From the NCBI RefSeq assembly GCF_010093305.1, contig NZ_PDWS01000006.1:62001-126000 (forward strand): a DNA stretch of 64,000 nucleotides, written 5' to 3'. Positions 12,409 to 20,163 of this stretch are shown piece by piece. Under the pieces are notes generated by a model that worked only from the letters and a program-made list of their open reading frames with translations, made no database searches and was not told where the DNA came from. Numbering within the stretch: the stretch's first letter is position 1; the number at the start of each line of letters is the position of its first letter. The stretch comes from Pseudoxanthomonas sacheonensis (GTDB lineage Bacteria > Pseudomonadota > Gammaproteobacteria > Xanthomonadales > Xanthomonadaceae). A program made the translations under genes and the position numbers.

Positions 12409-14573
12409 GGCCGGGTCTCCTGGCGCAACGCCTCCAGATAACGGCGCCCATCGGCGCCTTCGTCGCTGCGCCGCAAGACGTTCGCCGGCGGCCGCGGCAG
12501 CATCGTCCACAACAATCCACGCAAGTCGCGCCGGCATTCGATGCAGGACGGATCGCGCCGCACCGCATCGATAGCGCTGACGAAGGCGAGCGGATCGGGA
12601 ACGCGCGCTTCGTTGGCGTGCAGCCAGCGTTCCAGCGCATCCAGTGGTAGTTCGGTCGTCTTGCCCGCATCCGGAGAATCGGCAAGTGCGCGCCATACCT
12701 CGGCAGGCGCGGCATCGACGCCTGTGTCCTTCGCCGCCAGCGGCAGTTCGCGGCGCGCCAGCCCGGCACGGTCGCCGGTCATTCGCCGCGCTTCATCGAT
12801 GGGTGGAAGTTCGGGACCGACGCGGGCCAGAAAAATCCGCGTGGCCTGCTGCACCTGCTTGATAAAACCCAACGCCTTGTACGCATAAGGCAAGGCTTGC
12901 CGCGGATGGCCCTGGCGTAGATGCAATTCCGATTGCCACATCTGGTCCAGCGCCCGCTTCAAGGTGGCGCGGGTTTCCGGATCCAGCAGGGTGGCCGCTT
13001 CGGCGTGGTCGTGGGTGTGGCCGAATTCCGCAAGTACGTCGGCGTCCGCACCGAAGGCCGGTTTCGCCTCCTCGCTGGCGGGCGCGTGGTCATGCTCGTC
13101 CTGCGTTGCTGCCTCCGTCTGCGTCTGCGCATGATCGTCGTCGTGCGTTTCGGCGTCGTTGGTCGGCGGAGGCTTGGCGCCGCCTTCGGCTTCCTCGCCC
13201 AGGAACTGACCGTAGCGCAGGCGCAGGATGCGCTGGTCCACGCCGATGCCGTCGGAACGGGCGACGAAGCGTTCGGTATCGAGTTTGCGTTGTTCCTTCA
13301 GCAGGGCCTCGGCGTCGATGATGATCTGGCGCTGGCTGCGGAAGTACGCGGGCATCACCTTCTTGACCATGCCTTCCAGGCCGGTGCTCTCGGCACCCAA
13401 GTCGGAGGGCCAGCGCAGGATCAGGCTGGGGCTGCGCACCGCTTGCGGCCGCGGCGCGCGGTTGTCGGCGACGGTGAGCTGCGCGATCAGATCGTCGCCG
13501 GTCGAGAATCCCAGCGCGGCCATGTCCAGCTGCGGCGAGAAGCGTTTCAACTTGCCGTTTCCGGTGCCGCGCACGTCGAGGGTGCGTTCGCGGAAAGTGA
13601 TGTTCTCGCCTTCGCCCTGGGCCAGGGTGATGCGCAGCCGCGCGTTCGGCGCCACGCCGTAGTCGTCGCTGACTTCGAAAGCCAGCGGCCAGCTGCGCTG
13701 ACCCGGCGCGACCAGGCTTAGGCTGCGCTCGGGAACCAGCACTTTCACTTGCGGAGGCGCATCGCTTAGCGCATCGAGTCTATGCAGGGGCGGCGCGGGC
13801 TGCTTCTCCGCTCCGCTCGGCGAGACGCGGTACAACGCCGATTTGTCCAGGCTGCGGATTACGCCCCAGTCTTCGCCATCGCGGATCAATGCGACACGCG
13901 TGCCGTCATGGAAGACCAGGTCGGCTGCGGCCGGTTGCGGCTCGAAATGCAGCGTCCACTGCAGGCGCGAGCCCTGTGGCGCCTTCGCATCCAGGCTGGC
14001 TTCGTCGCGCACCGGCAGCCCGGTGTAGGCGGGGGGAACTATGCGCAGCCGTTGCGCCACCAGTCGCGGCACGCCGGCCACCACCGGCAGATTCTCCGTG
14101 CTGGGCGCCAGGACCGTCGTCGTTTGCCGGGCCGGCCAGAAAACGAGTGTCGCAATGGCCAGCGCGCCCGCGATCCAGCTAGCGGCGATGCGCGATGACG
14201 ACCATGCCGGGCGAAGATCGGGCGTGCGGTGTCCGGCCAGGCGCTGTTGCAATCGTGCGCGCTGCAGTCGTTGCAGCGGATTCAACCGCGCATCTTCGGC
14301 GAACAGCAGATCCGCGCTGTCTTCCATGTCGGCGCGTTGCGCATCGAGCTGCCGGATCAGCCACTGCCGATCGAAGCGGCGCGCGCGCCGCCACGCGAAT
14401 ATCGTCAACAGGAAAAAACCGGCGACTCCGACCAGCGAGGCGGCCAGCGCGCCATGCCAGCGCCAGGCTGCAGCGGTCAACAGCAACGGCAGTGGCGACC
14501 AGAGCAGCAGATCGTCGGCAACGCTACGCTTGCGTGCCGGCTGCGACAGCTGTGGGAATTTGTTCGCGGTCAT
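12405..14573 (-). CDS. DUF4175-like large membrane protein with His/Asp-rich tract
   Basis: 722 residues. Hydrophobic segments are at about 25-65 (two) and 130-150 (one), followed by a long soluble part with Ig-like pieces (VSDDYGVAPNARLRITLAQG) and alpha-helical regions. The size and arrangement resemble DUF4175-type proteins, but I cannot confirm the family. Around residues 467-525 is a tract rich in His, Asp, Glu and Gln (DAETHDDDHAQTQTEAA, then DEHDHAPASEE, later GHTHDHAEAA), which could bind metal. ATG 14573 was chosen because it forms ATGA with the preceding small ORF; the 3' end overlaps the next gene the same way. Confidence 0.72.
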   Translation of the reverse strand: MTANKFPQLSQPARKRSVADDLLLWSPLPLLLTAAAWRWHGALAASLVGVAGFFLLTIFAWRRARRFDRQWLIRQLDAQRADMEDSADLLFAEDARLNPLQRLQRARLQQRLAGHRTPDLRPAWSSSRIAASWIAGALAIATLVFWPARQTTTVLAPSTENLPVVAGVPRLVAQRLRIVPPAYTGLPVRDEASLDAKAPQGSRLQWTLHFEPQPAAADLVFHDGTRVALIRDGEDWGVIRSLDKSALYRVSPSGAEKQPAPPLHRLDALSDAPPQVKVLVPERSLSLVAPGQRSWPLAFEVSDDYGVAPNARLRITLAQGEGENITFRERTLDVRGTGNGKLKRFSPQLDMAALGFSTGDDLIAQLTVADNRAPRPQAVRSPSLILRWPSDLGAESTGLEGMVKKVMPAYFRSQRQIIIDAEALLKEQRKLDTERFVARSDGIGVDQRILRLRYGQFLGEEAEGGAKPPPTNDAETHDDDHAQTQTEAATQDEHDHAPASEEAKPAFGADADVLAEFGHTHDHAEAATLLDPETRATLKRALDQMWQSELHLRQGHPRQALPYAYKALGFIKQVQQATRIFLARVGPELPPIDEARRMTGDRAGLARRELPLAAKDTGVDAAPAEVWRALADSPDAGKTTELPLDALERWLHANEARVPDPLAFVSAIDAVRRDPSCIECRRDLRGLLWTMLPRPPANVLRRSDEGADGRRYLEALRQETRP

Positions 14574-14797
14574 GACGCGACCTTCCCGCACACATCAGCC
14601 CTATGCAGCAGCGCTTCTGCCTCCCCCTTTGAAAAAGGGGGATTGAGGGGGATTTGCTCTTGCTCTGGAGCACGATCAAGAGCAAGAGCAAAAGCAAATC
14701 CCCCGTAGCCCCCTTTTTCAAAGGGGGCAAAGCAACGGCCATGCGCGGTTGCGACCTGCTCGTGGACGGGCCGTAAGAACAACGCATGCGGATTCAT
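14570..14797 (-). CDS. Small ORF coupled on both sides, half made of a repeat
   Basis: A 75-codon ORF (MNPHALFLRPVHEQVATAHG at the start, RADVCGKVAS at the end). Its ATG overlaps the stop of the BatA-like gene in ATGA, and its stop overlaps the ATG of the 722-residue gene in ATGA, so it completes an unbroken chain of coupled genes. The central half (FEKGGYGGF ... NPPFSKGE) is encoded by a palindromic repeat at 14622-14728. It may be a short native gene of about 40 codons enlarged by the repeat, or a decayed gene that survives only as a translational bridge. No function is recognisable. Confidence 0.45.
   Translation of the reverse strand: MNPHALFLRPVHEQVATAHGRCFAPFEKGGYGGFAFALALDRAPEQEQIPLNPPFSKGEAEALLHRADVCGKVAS
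14622..14728. repeat. CCCCCTTT-family palindromic repeat within a small ORF
   Basis: Outer arms CCCCCTTTGAAAAAGGGGGA and CCCCCTTTTTCAAAGGGGG are each a hairpin, and inner arms GGGGGATTTGCTCTTGCTCT and the matching AAGCAAATCCCCC close the whole element. The second copy is at 41243-41350 in the opposite orientation. Confidence 0.9.
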
Positions 14798-15954
14798 GGC
14801 GAGACTCCCCGGCTGCGCCGCGTCGCCAGCCAGCGCTCCGCCAGCAGCAACGCTGCGATCAGCAGCGCCAACCACGGCTGCAGGTCGCGCGGCGGCTGCG
14901 CGTACGACGCTCCTCCCGTGATAGGCGCGTAGTCGCGCGCGGCCACTCGCGCTGGTGCGGGCCCCGGTATTGCGAACAGGTTGCGCAAATTGCGCGGGAA
15001 ATCGGGTTGCAGCAATTGCGGCATCGTCGCAGGAGCGAGAGTGCGGGTGAAGCGAAGCACCCGGCCGCGTCCCAGCGCCGCGCCTTCGACCAGCGGCGTG
15101 CCGACTTCATCGCGCCAGTAGACGGTGGTTGGGGTAGGAAACTTGTATTCGGTGTCCACCGGCAGCAGTGCGGTTCCGCCCCGCCGGATCCAGTCGTCGA
15201 CTGCGGCAGGCAGAGGGCCGGGCGCAAGCCAGACCAGATGCCGCGTATCGGCTGGGAGCGCCTGGGTCGTCGGCGCGGCCGCGAAAGTAGCCGTTGTCGA
15301 TGACTGCCACGCGCTCGCCGCCGCACGCAGGTAACGCAATCCGTCTTCGCGATCCTGCGCGTAGCGGACAGCGAGCGCCGGCGCGCCGACAACGACGGGC
15401 CTGGGTGCCGGCATCGCACCCGCAAGCACCTTCCATTCGACCATGCGCGACAGCCGCGGTCGTTGCGCATCCGCGCCTTGCAACTGTTCGGGAACCAGCA
15501 CGCTCAACTTCACCGCAGCGGGAAGCTCGGAATCGAGCTGACGCAACAGGCTGGCGAACGGCAACGCAGCGGGTGCAGGTGGCGGCTGGTCCAAAGCGGG
15601 GAAACCGGGCGCCAGCCTATACAGGCGCGCTTTGTCGTCGTCGATGGCTGCGCGCGCCTGCGCGGCGTCGATGCCCGGCATCACCGCCACCCACGGCGCT
15701 TCGCTGGCGCTGCCGAACAGCACCGGCCGCGCCAGCCACACCGCCAGCAAGGCGAGCAGCAGCAACCGCGCGATCAGCAGCGGCCATTCGTCGAAGCGCA
15801 CCCGATGGCGCGGCTTGGGCTTTTGCCGCAACCAGCGCAGCGCGGCGAAATCGGTGGGGCGCTGTTCGCTGCGGCGGGCCAGATGGATCAGCAGCGGCAG
15901 CAGCAGCGCGGCGAGCGCTGCCAGTGCGGCCGGCAACAGCAAGGCCGGAGTCAT
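14794..15954 (-). CDS. BatA-like membrane protein (N-terminal double TM)
   Basis: 386 residues. The N-terminus has the two hydrophobic segments and connecting loop typical of the BatA/aerotolerance N-terminal domain: LLLPAALAALAALLLPLLIH, a basic RRSEQRPTDFAALRWLR stretch, then LLIARLLLLALLAVWLARP. A C-terminal hydrophobic segment (LQPWLALLIAALLLAERWLA) is also present. The region between is short for a von Willebrand A domain and I do not find a DxSxS metal site. The start overlaps the DUF58 gene stop in ATGA. It is likely a membrane platform for the MoxR/DUF58 pair. Confidence 0.8.
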   Translation of the reverse strand: MTPALLLPAALAALAALLLPLLIHLARRSEQRPTDFAALRWLRQKPKPRHRVRFDEWPLLIARLLLLALLAVWLARPVLFGSASEAPWVAVMPGIDAAQARAAIDDDKARLYRLAPGFPALDQPPPAPAALPFASLLRQLDSELPAAVKLSVLVPEQLQGADAQRPRLSRMVEWKVLAGAMPAPRPVVVGAPALAVRYAQDREDGLRYLRAAASAWQSSTTATFAAAPTTQALPADTRHLVWLAPGPLPAAVDDWIRRGGTALLPVDTEYKFPTPTTVYWRDEVGTPLVEGAALGRGRVLRFTRTLAPATMPQLLQPDFPRNLRNLFAIPGPAPARVAARDYAPITGGASYAQPPRDLQPWLALLIAALLLAERWLATRRSRGVSP

Positions 15955-16847
15955 GCGTATTCCGCCGCGTCGCGCGAGCCGAACAGACGCCGCAGCGGCA
16001 CGTCCAGCTCTTCATCCAGCACATAGCCGGCATGGCGGATGCCGCTGGCATCGAGCTGCGCGTGCAGCAAGTCGCGCGCTTCGCCGAAGCGGCGCAGGAA
16101 ATCGGCCCGCAGCGCCACGCCATCGCCCAGCAGCTCCTCGCCGGTTTCCGGATCGCGGAAGCGGTAACCGCCGCGGAACGGGAAATCGCGTTCTTCGACG
16201 GTCAGCAACTGGATCGCCAGCACCTCGCGCCGCGCCGCCGATAGCTTTTGCATCAATTCCAGGCAAGCCGGGTCGAAGCAGTCGCTGAGCACGATCACCA
16301 GATCCTGCGCGCCGACGCGGTCCCACAACGGCGTCAATTGCTCGACGCGGGGGAATCCGCCGCCCGCCGACAATCCGTGCATCTCGAGCAACAAACGGTC
16401 GCGCTGGCGAGCGCCTGCCGCAGGCGCGACCAGTTGCAGACCGTCGTGGCGCAACGCCACCCAACCGAAGCGGTCGGCCTGGCGCATCGCCAACTCGCCG
16501 ATGCAGGCCGCCAGCGCCTTGGCCGCATCCAACCGCGACCAGCCGGGACGCGCCGCGTCTTCCTGCGCCATCGAGGCGCTGGCGTCGATCAGTATCCACA
16601 CCGCCAGCGGGCTTTCGCGCTCGGCTTCGCGCACGAAGAAACGGTCCGAGCGCGCGTAGAGTTTCCAGTCGATCTGGCGCAGTTCGTCGCCGGGTTCGTA
16701 GGCGCGGTACTGGGCGAACTCCAGGCCCGCACCGCGGCTGCGGCTGTGGTGCAGGCCGATGCCGTGCAAGCCGACCGCGCGCCGCGAAGTCAGCCGCAGC
16801 TCTTTCAACCGGCTGCGGACCTGGGGCGGGATCAGTTCGTACGACAC
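15951..16847 (-). CDS. DUF58 domain protein
   Basis: 298 residues with the DUF58 signature YEPGDELRQIDWK near residue 50-62, followed by YARSDRFFVREAERE. Downstream is a VWA-like fold with WILIDASASM (DASAS, a MIDAS-type metal site) near residue 88-95 and VIVLSDCFDP later. DUF58 proteins are usual partners of MoxR ATPases, proposed to help assemble or activate metal or envelope proteins. The gene starts 13 bases after moxR and overlaps the BatA-like gene by four bases, so it is in the same operon. Confidence 0.9.
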   Translation of the reverse strand: MSYELIPPQVRSRLKELRLTSRRAVGLHGIGLHHSRSRGAGLEFAQYRAYEPGDELRQIDWKLYARSDRFFVREAERESPLAVWILIDASASMAQEDAARPGWSRLDAAKALAACIGELAMRQADRFGWVALRHDGLQLVAPAAGARQRDRLLLEMHGLSAGGGFPRVEQLTPLWDRVGAQDLVIVLSDCFDPACLELMQKLSAARREVLAIQLLTVEERDFPFRGGYRFRDPETGEELLGDGVALRADFLRRFGEARDLLHAQLDASGIRHAGYVLDEELDVPLRRLFGSRDAAEYA

Positions 16848-16860
16848 CGCGTGCGGCCTG

Positions 16861-17859
16861 TCAGGCGGTCGGCAACGGCACGCTGCGCAGCAGCGCGGCG
16901 ATCACGTCGTCGGCGCTTTTCTGTTCGGCTTCGGCGGCGAACGACAACAACAGACGGTGGCGCATGACCGGCGCCGCCAATGCGACGATATCTTCACGCG
17001 TCGCAGCCAGGCGCCCGTGCAGCAATGCACGCGCTTTGGCCGCCAGCACCAGCGATTGCCCGGCGCGCGGACCAGCGCCCCAGCGGACGTACTTGCGCAC
17101 GTCTTCCAATCCGCCTTCGCCGGGTCTGCTCGCACGCACCAGTTTCGTGATCCACGCCAGCAGGTCTTCGCCCAGATGCACTTCGCGCACCAGCGATTGC
17201 AGCTTCAGCACTTCCTCGCCATGCATCACCTGCGGCACTTCGCTGCCACGGCTGCCGGTGGTCTGCGCCAGGATGTCGTGCTCTTCGCGCTCGCTGGGGT
17301 AGTCCACGCGGATATGCAGCAGGAAGCGGTCCAGCTGCGCCTCGGGCAACGGGTAGGTGCCGGCCTGTTCCAGCGGATTCTGCGTGGCCAAAACGAAAAA
17401 CGGCGCCGGCAGCGCATGGGTGACGCCGGCATAGCTGACGGTGCGTTCCTGCATCGCTTCCAACAGCGCGGCCTGGGTCTTGGGCGGGGTGCGGTTGAGC
17501 TCGTCGGCCAGCAGCAGGTTGGTGAACACCGGGCCGGGCTGGAAGCGGAAATGGCGGTGACCGGTGCCGTGGTCTTCTTCCAGCAGCTCGGTGCCCAGGA
17601 TGTCGCTGGGCATCAGATCGGGGGTGAACTGGACGCGCCGGAACTGCAGTTCCAGCGCCTGCCCCAGCGAACGCACCAGCAGGGTCTTGCCCAGTCCCGG
17701 CACGCCTTCCAGCAGGCAGTGGCCGCCGACCAGCAGGCCGATCAGCAACTGTTCGACCACTTCCTCCTGGCCGACGATGGCCTGGGCGATGGCCTGGCGC
17801 AATTGGCCCAGCCGCGCGAGTTGGGATTGGAGGTCGGATTCGGTGAGGGGGTTACTCAT
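16861..17859 (-). CDS. MoxR family AAA+ ATPase
   Basis: 332 residues. Walker A GVPGLGKT is at 52-59, Walker B is LLLADELNRTPPKTQAALLEAM, sensor 1 is FVLATQNPLEQAGTYPLPEAQLDRF, and a C-terminal lid follows. MoxR ATPases act as chaperones with VWA-domain partners; here the DUF58 protein follows at 13 bases and the BatA-like membrane protein after that. The start ATG at 17859 reads MSNPLTESDL. The 191-base gap upstream to the DUF4159 gene holds a repeat, so a separate promoter for moxR is possible. Confidence 0.95.
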   Translation of the reverse strand: MSNPLTESDLQSQLARLGQLRQAIAQAIVGQEEVVEQLLIGLLVGGHCLLEGVPGLGKTLLVRSLGQALELQFRRVQFTPDLMPSDILGTELLEEDHGTGHRHFRFQPGPVFTNLLLADELNRTPPKTQAALLEAMQERTVSYAGVTHALPAPFFVLATQNPLEQAGTYPLPEAQLDRFLLHIRVDYPSEREEHDILAQTTGSRGSEVPQVMHGEEVLKLQSLVREVHLGEDLLAWITKLVRASRPGEGGLEDVRKYVRWGAGPRAGQSLVLAAKARALLHGRLAATREDIVALAAPVMRHRLLLSFAAEAEQKSADDVIAALLRSVPLPTA

Positions 17860-17906
17860 CTTTGTTCCTTGCTGACTTCAATGCGGCCGGTTGCAAAATA
17901 ATGAAT

Positions 17907-18020
17907 CGTCATCCCAGCGAAAGCTGGGATCCATCTTGATCTTGCTTTGCTTTGGCTTTACATCTCGCTGCGGACCCATCGCGAAGATCAAGATGGATCC
18001 CAGCTTTCGCTGGGATGACG
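17907..18020. repeat. CGTCATCCCAGC-family palindromic repeat
   Basis: Arms CGTCATCCCAGCGAAAGCTG and CAGCTTTCGCTGGGATGACG, extended by GGATCCATCTTGATCTTG and its complement, enclose a variable centre. It sits between the DUF4159 gene and moxR. A diverged copy is at 52260-52386. Confidence 0.92.
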
Positions 18021-18050
18021 TCGGAAATATTCCGGTGTGCCGGGACGCAC

Positions 18051-18758
18051 TCACGCCGTCAACGCATACATGACGATATTCACCGCGAACCTGGTGTTGT
18101 CCTCGGCCAGGAAACGCTTGTTGCGCCAGTCGTAGTCCCACTCGCAACCATAGTCCTTGTTGCTGTAGAGCAGGCCCAGGCGACCGTCGATCTCGATGCC
18201 CTGTAGGTACTCGTGCACCAGATCGTCGCCCCAGCCGTTGAGTTCGAAACCGGTGGCCGGCGGGCCGTCGAACTTGAAGAAGCTGCGGTAGATCGGGTGG
18301 TTGTTGGGCAGCTTCTTCATCGCCTTGGCGCCGAAGATAGAAGCCATCTGCGCTTCGAACGACTTGGCGAACAGGCCGTCGATGTCGTGGTTGCAGTCGT
18401 CCACCAGCACGAAGCCGCCGTTGCGCACGTAGCGCTCGAAGTTGCGGCGCTCGGCCGGGTTGAACTCCACCAGCTTGTGTCCGGCCAGGTAGCAGAACGG
18501 CGCAGTCAGCATCTTCGGATCGGCCAGGGCCAGCACGTGTTCCTTCGGGTCCACGCGCAGGTTGGTGTAGTCGATCAGCGAGGTGATGAGATTGGCGGGC
18601 ATGCGCTGGTCCACGTCCCAGTCGCCGGAGTCGTACTTCAGGCGGGTGAACCAGAAGTCGTAGCTGGAAACCGCCGCGCTTGCGCTGCGCAGCGGCCCGG
18701 CCAGCAAGGCGCCGGCCAGGCCGCCGGCCATCAATCGCAGGAACTGCGCGCGATTCAT
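18051..18758 (-). CDS. DUF4159 domain exported protein
   Basis: 235 residues beginning MNRAQFLRLMAGGLAGALLA with a signal peptide that ends near SASA; it has a Tat-like shape but lacks the paired arginines, so Sec export is as likely. The rest matches DUF4159: FWFTRLKYDSGDWD, NGGFVLVDDCNHD in a GATase1-like fold, and a C-terminal region rich in Trp/Tyr (GCEWDYDWRNKRF). DUF4159 proteins recur beside MoxR/DUF58/BatA genes. It begins 46 bases after the TldE-like gene. Confidence 0.88.
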   Translation of the reverse strand: MNRAQFLRLMAGGLAGALLAGPLRSASAAVSSYDFWFTRLKYDSGDWDVDQRMPANLITSLIDYTNLRVDPKEHVLALADPKMLTAPFCYLAGHKLVEFNPAERRNFERYVRNGGFVLVDDCNHDIDGLFAKSFEAQMASIFGAKAMKKLPNNHPIYRSFFKFDGPPATGFELNGWGDDLVHEYLQGIEIDGRLGLLYSNKDYGCEWDYDWRNKRFLAEDNTRFAVNIVMYALTA

Positions 18759-18804
18759 GCGCCGTCGCGCAGCTTCATCGATCGCACTGCATCCGCTTCA
18801 TCGA

Positions 18805-20139
18805 TCAGACCGCATCCGACAAGGAGGTGAAGGTGAAGTCGCGCAGCTTCATCGGCGGGATCATCATCACGAACGAAGACTCGTCGCCGGCCACGCGCAC
18901 CGGCTTGCCCAGTTCTTCGATGTTGTTGAGCATGATCACCGGCGATTCGTTGAAGCGGAAATTCTTCACCGGGTACTTGATCTCGCCGTTCTCGATGTAG
19001 AAGGTGCCGTCGCGGGTCAGGCCGGTCAGCAGCACGGTTTGCGGATCGACCATGCGGATGTACCAGGTGCGCGTGACCAGGATGCCTTTCTGCGTGCTCT
19101 TGACCAGCTCGGCGGTGGACTTGGTGCCGCCGGACATCAGCAGATTGCCGGCCGCGCCGGTCGCGCGCTTGCCCTGTTTCTGCGCCCAGTAGCGCGAATA
19201 CTCCAGGTTGACGACCTTGCCGTTCTCCACCACCGCGGTCTTCTCGCGTGGCAGTCCCTCGTCGTCCCACGGCATCACCGGCGCTTCCGGGTGCCAGGGA
19301 TCGGCGGAGATATTCACCCGCGGGTCGTAGACCTGTTCGCCGATCTTGTTGCCGCCGCCTTTCTTGGACAGGAAGCTGCGGCCTTCGTCGGCCTGGCGCG
19401 CATCGAAGAAATTCATCATGAAAGAGATCAGCCCGGCCGCCGCGGCCGGTTCCAGGATCACCGTGTATTTGCCCGGCTCCAGCGCCTTGGCCGCGGCCGA
19501 ATCGCTGGCCTTGCGCATGGCGACGCGGACGTCCTGGCCGGCCTTGAACGGGGTGGCGTCCTGCAGATTGCGGCCGACCCAGCCCGAACCGCGACCGTCT
19601 TCGGTGCGCACGGTGCAGGTGTAGTCCAGGTTGGTGGCTTTCTGGTAGCCGAAGTTGCCCTTGCTGTTGGCGAAGGCGACGAAACTCTGGCCGTCTTCAA
19701 GGAAACCCGCTGCGATCAATTTCTCCGCGCGGCACGGGCCGATGGAATCGGCCGCCGCCTGGGCGCGGTATTCCGGGGTGATGGCGGCGGTGGCTTCGCT
19801 GAAGGTCGGGCTGGCCTTGTAGGTCTGCTTTTCCACGGCCGGAACGAACTCCGGATTTTCCGGCGCCAGCCGGGCCAGGTCTTCGGCCCTGCGCACCACG
19901 CGTTCCAGCGCGGCGTCGTCGAACTCGTTGATGGTGGCCACGCCCACGCGCTTGCCGAAAGCCACCTGCACGGCCAGATCGGCATTGTCGACGATGCCGC
20001 TGGTGGAGACATTATTCAGGGCGAAACGGATGTTGCCGGAAATGGAACCGGATAGCGACGCGGTGCATTCGTCGGCCTTGGACAGGGCGATGACCTTGTC
20101 GAGGATGGCCTTGGCTTGCTCTTCGGTGAAGATGCTCAT
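18805..20139 (-). CDS. TldE/PmbA-like metallopeptidase-family subunit
   Basis: 444 residues of the TldD/PmbA (U62) family, non-metal-binding subunit type. Family features include VGVATINEFDD near the N-terminus, GKYTVILEPAAAAGLISFM in the centre, and GNLLMSGGTKSTAELV near the C-terminus. It lacks the HExxxH motif found in its partner 24 bases upstream, as expected of TldE. It has no signal peptide although the partner has a Tat signal. In other bacteria TldD/TldE form a heterodimeric protease that cleaves unfolded peptides, such as microcin precursors and CcdA. Confidence 0.87.
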   Translation of the reverse strand: MSIFTEEQAKAILDKVIALSKADECTASLSGSISGNIRFALNNVSTSGIVDNADLAVQVAFGKRVGVATINEFDDAALERVVRRAEDLARLAPENPEFVPAVEKQTYKASPTFSEATAAITPEYRAQAAADSIGPCRAEKLIAAGFLEDGQSFVAFANSKGNFGYQKATNLDYTCTVRTEDGRGSGWVGRNLQDATPFKAGQDVRVAMRKASDSAAAKALEPGKYTVILEPAAAAGLISFMMNFFDARQADEGRSFLSKKGGGNKIGEQVYDPRVNISADPWHPEAPVMPWDDEGLPREKTAVVENGKVVNLEYSRYWAQKQGKRATGAAGNLLMSGGTKSTAELVKSTQKGILVTRTWYIRMVDPQTVLLTGLTRDGTFYIENGEIKYPVKNFRFNESPVIMLNNIEELGKPVRVAGDESSFVMMIPPMKLRDFTFTSLSDAV

Positions 20140-20163
20140 GTTCTAGTGGTCTCCTGGATGCGA

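Noticed and set aside
17877-18050. Short ORFs of 60-89 codons over the CGTCATCCC repeat
   Set aside because: They consist mainly of repeat-encoded residues (SFRWDD and the like) with no conserved gene signal.
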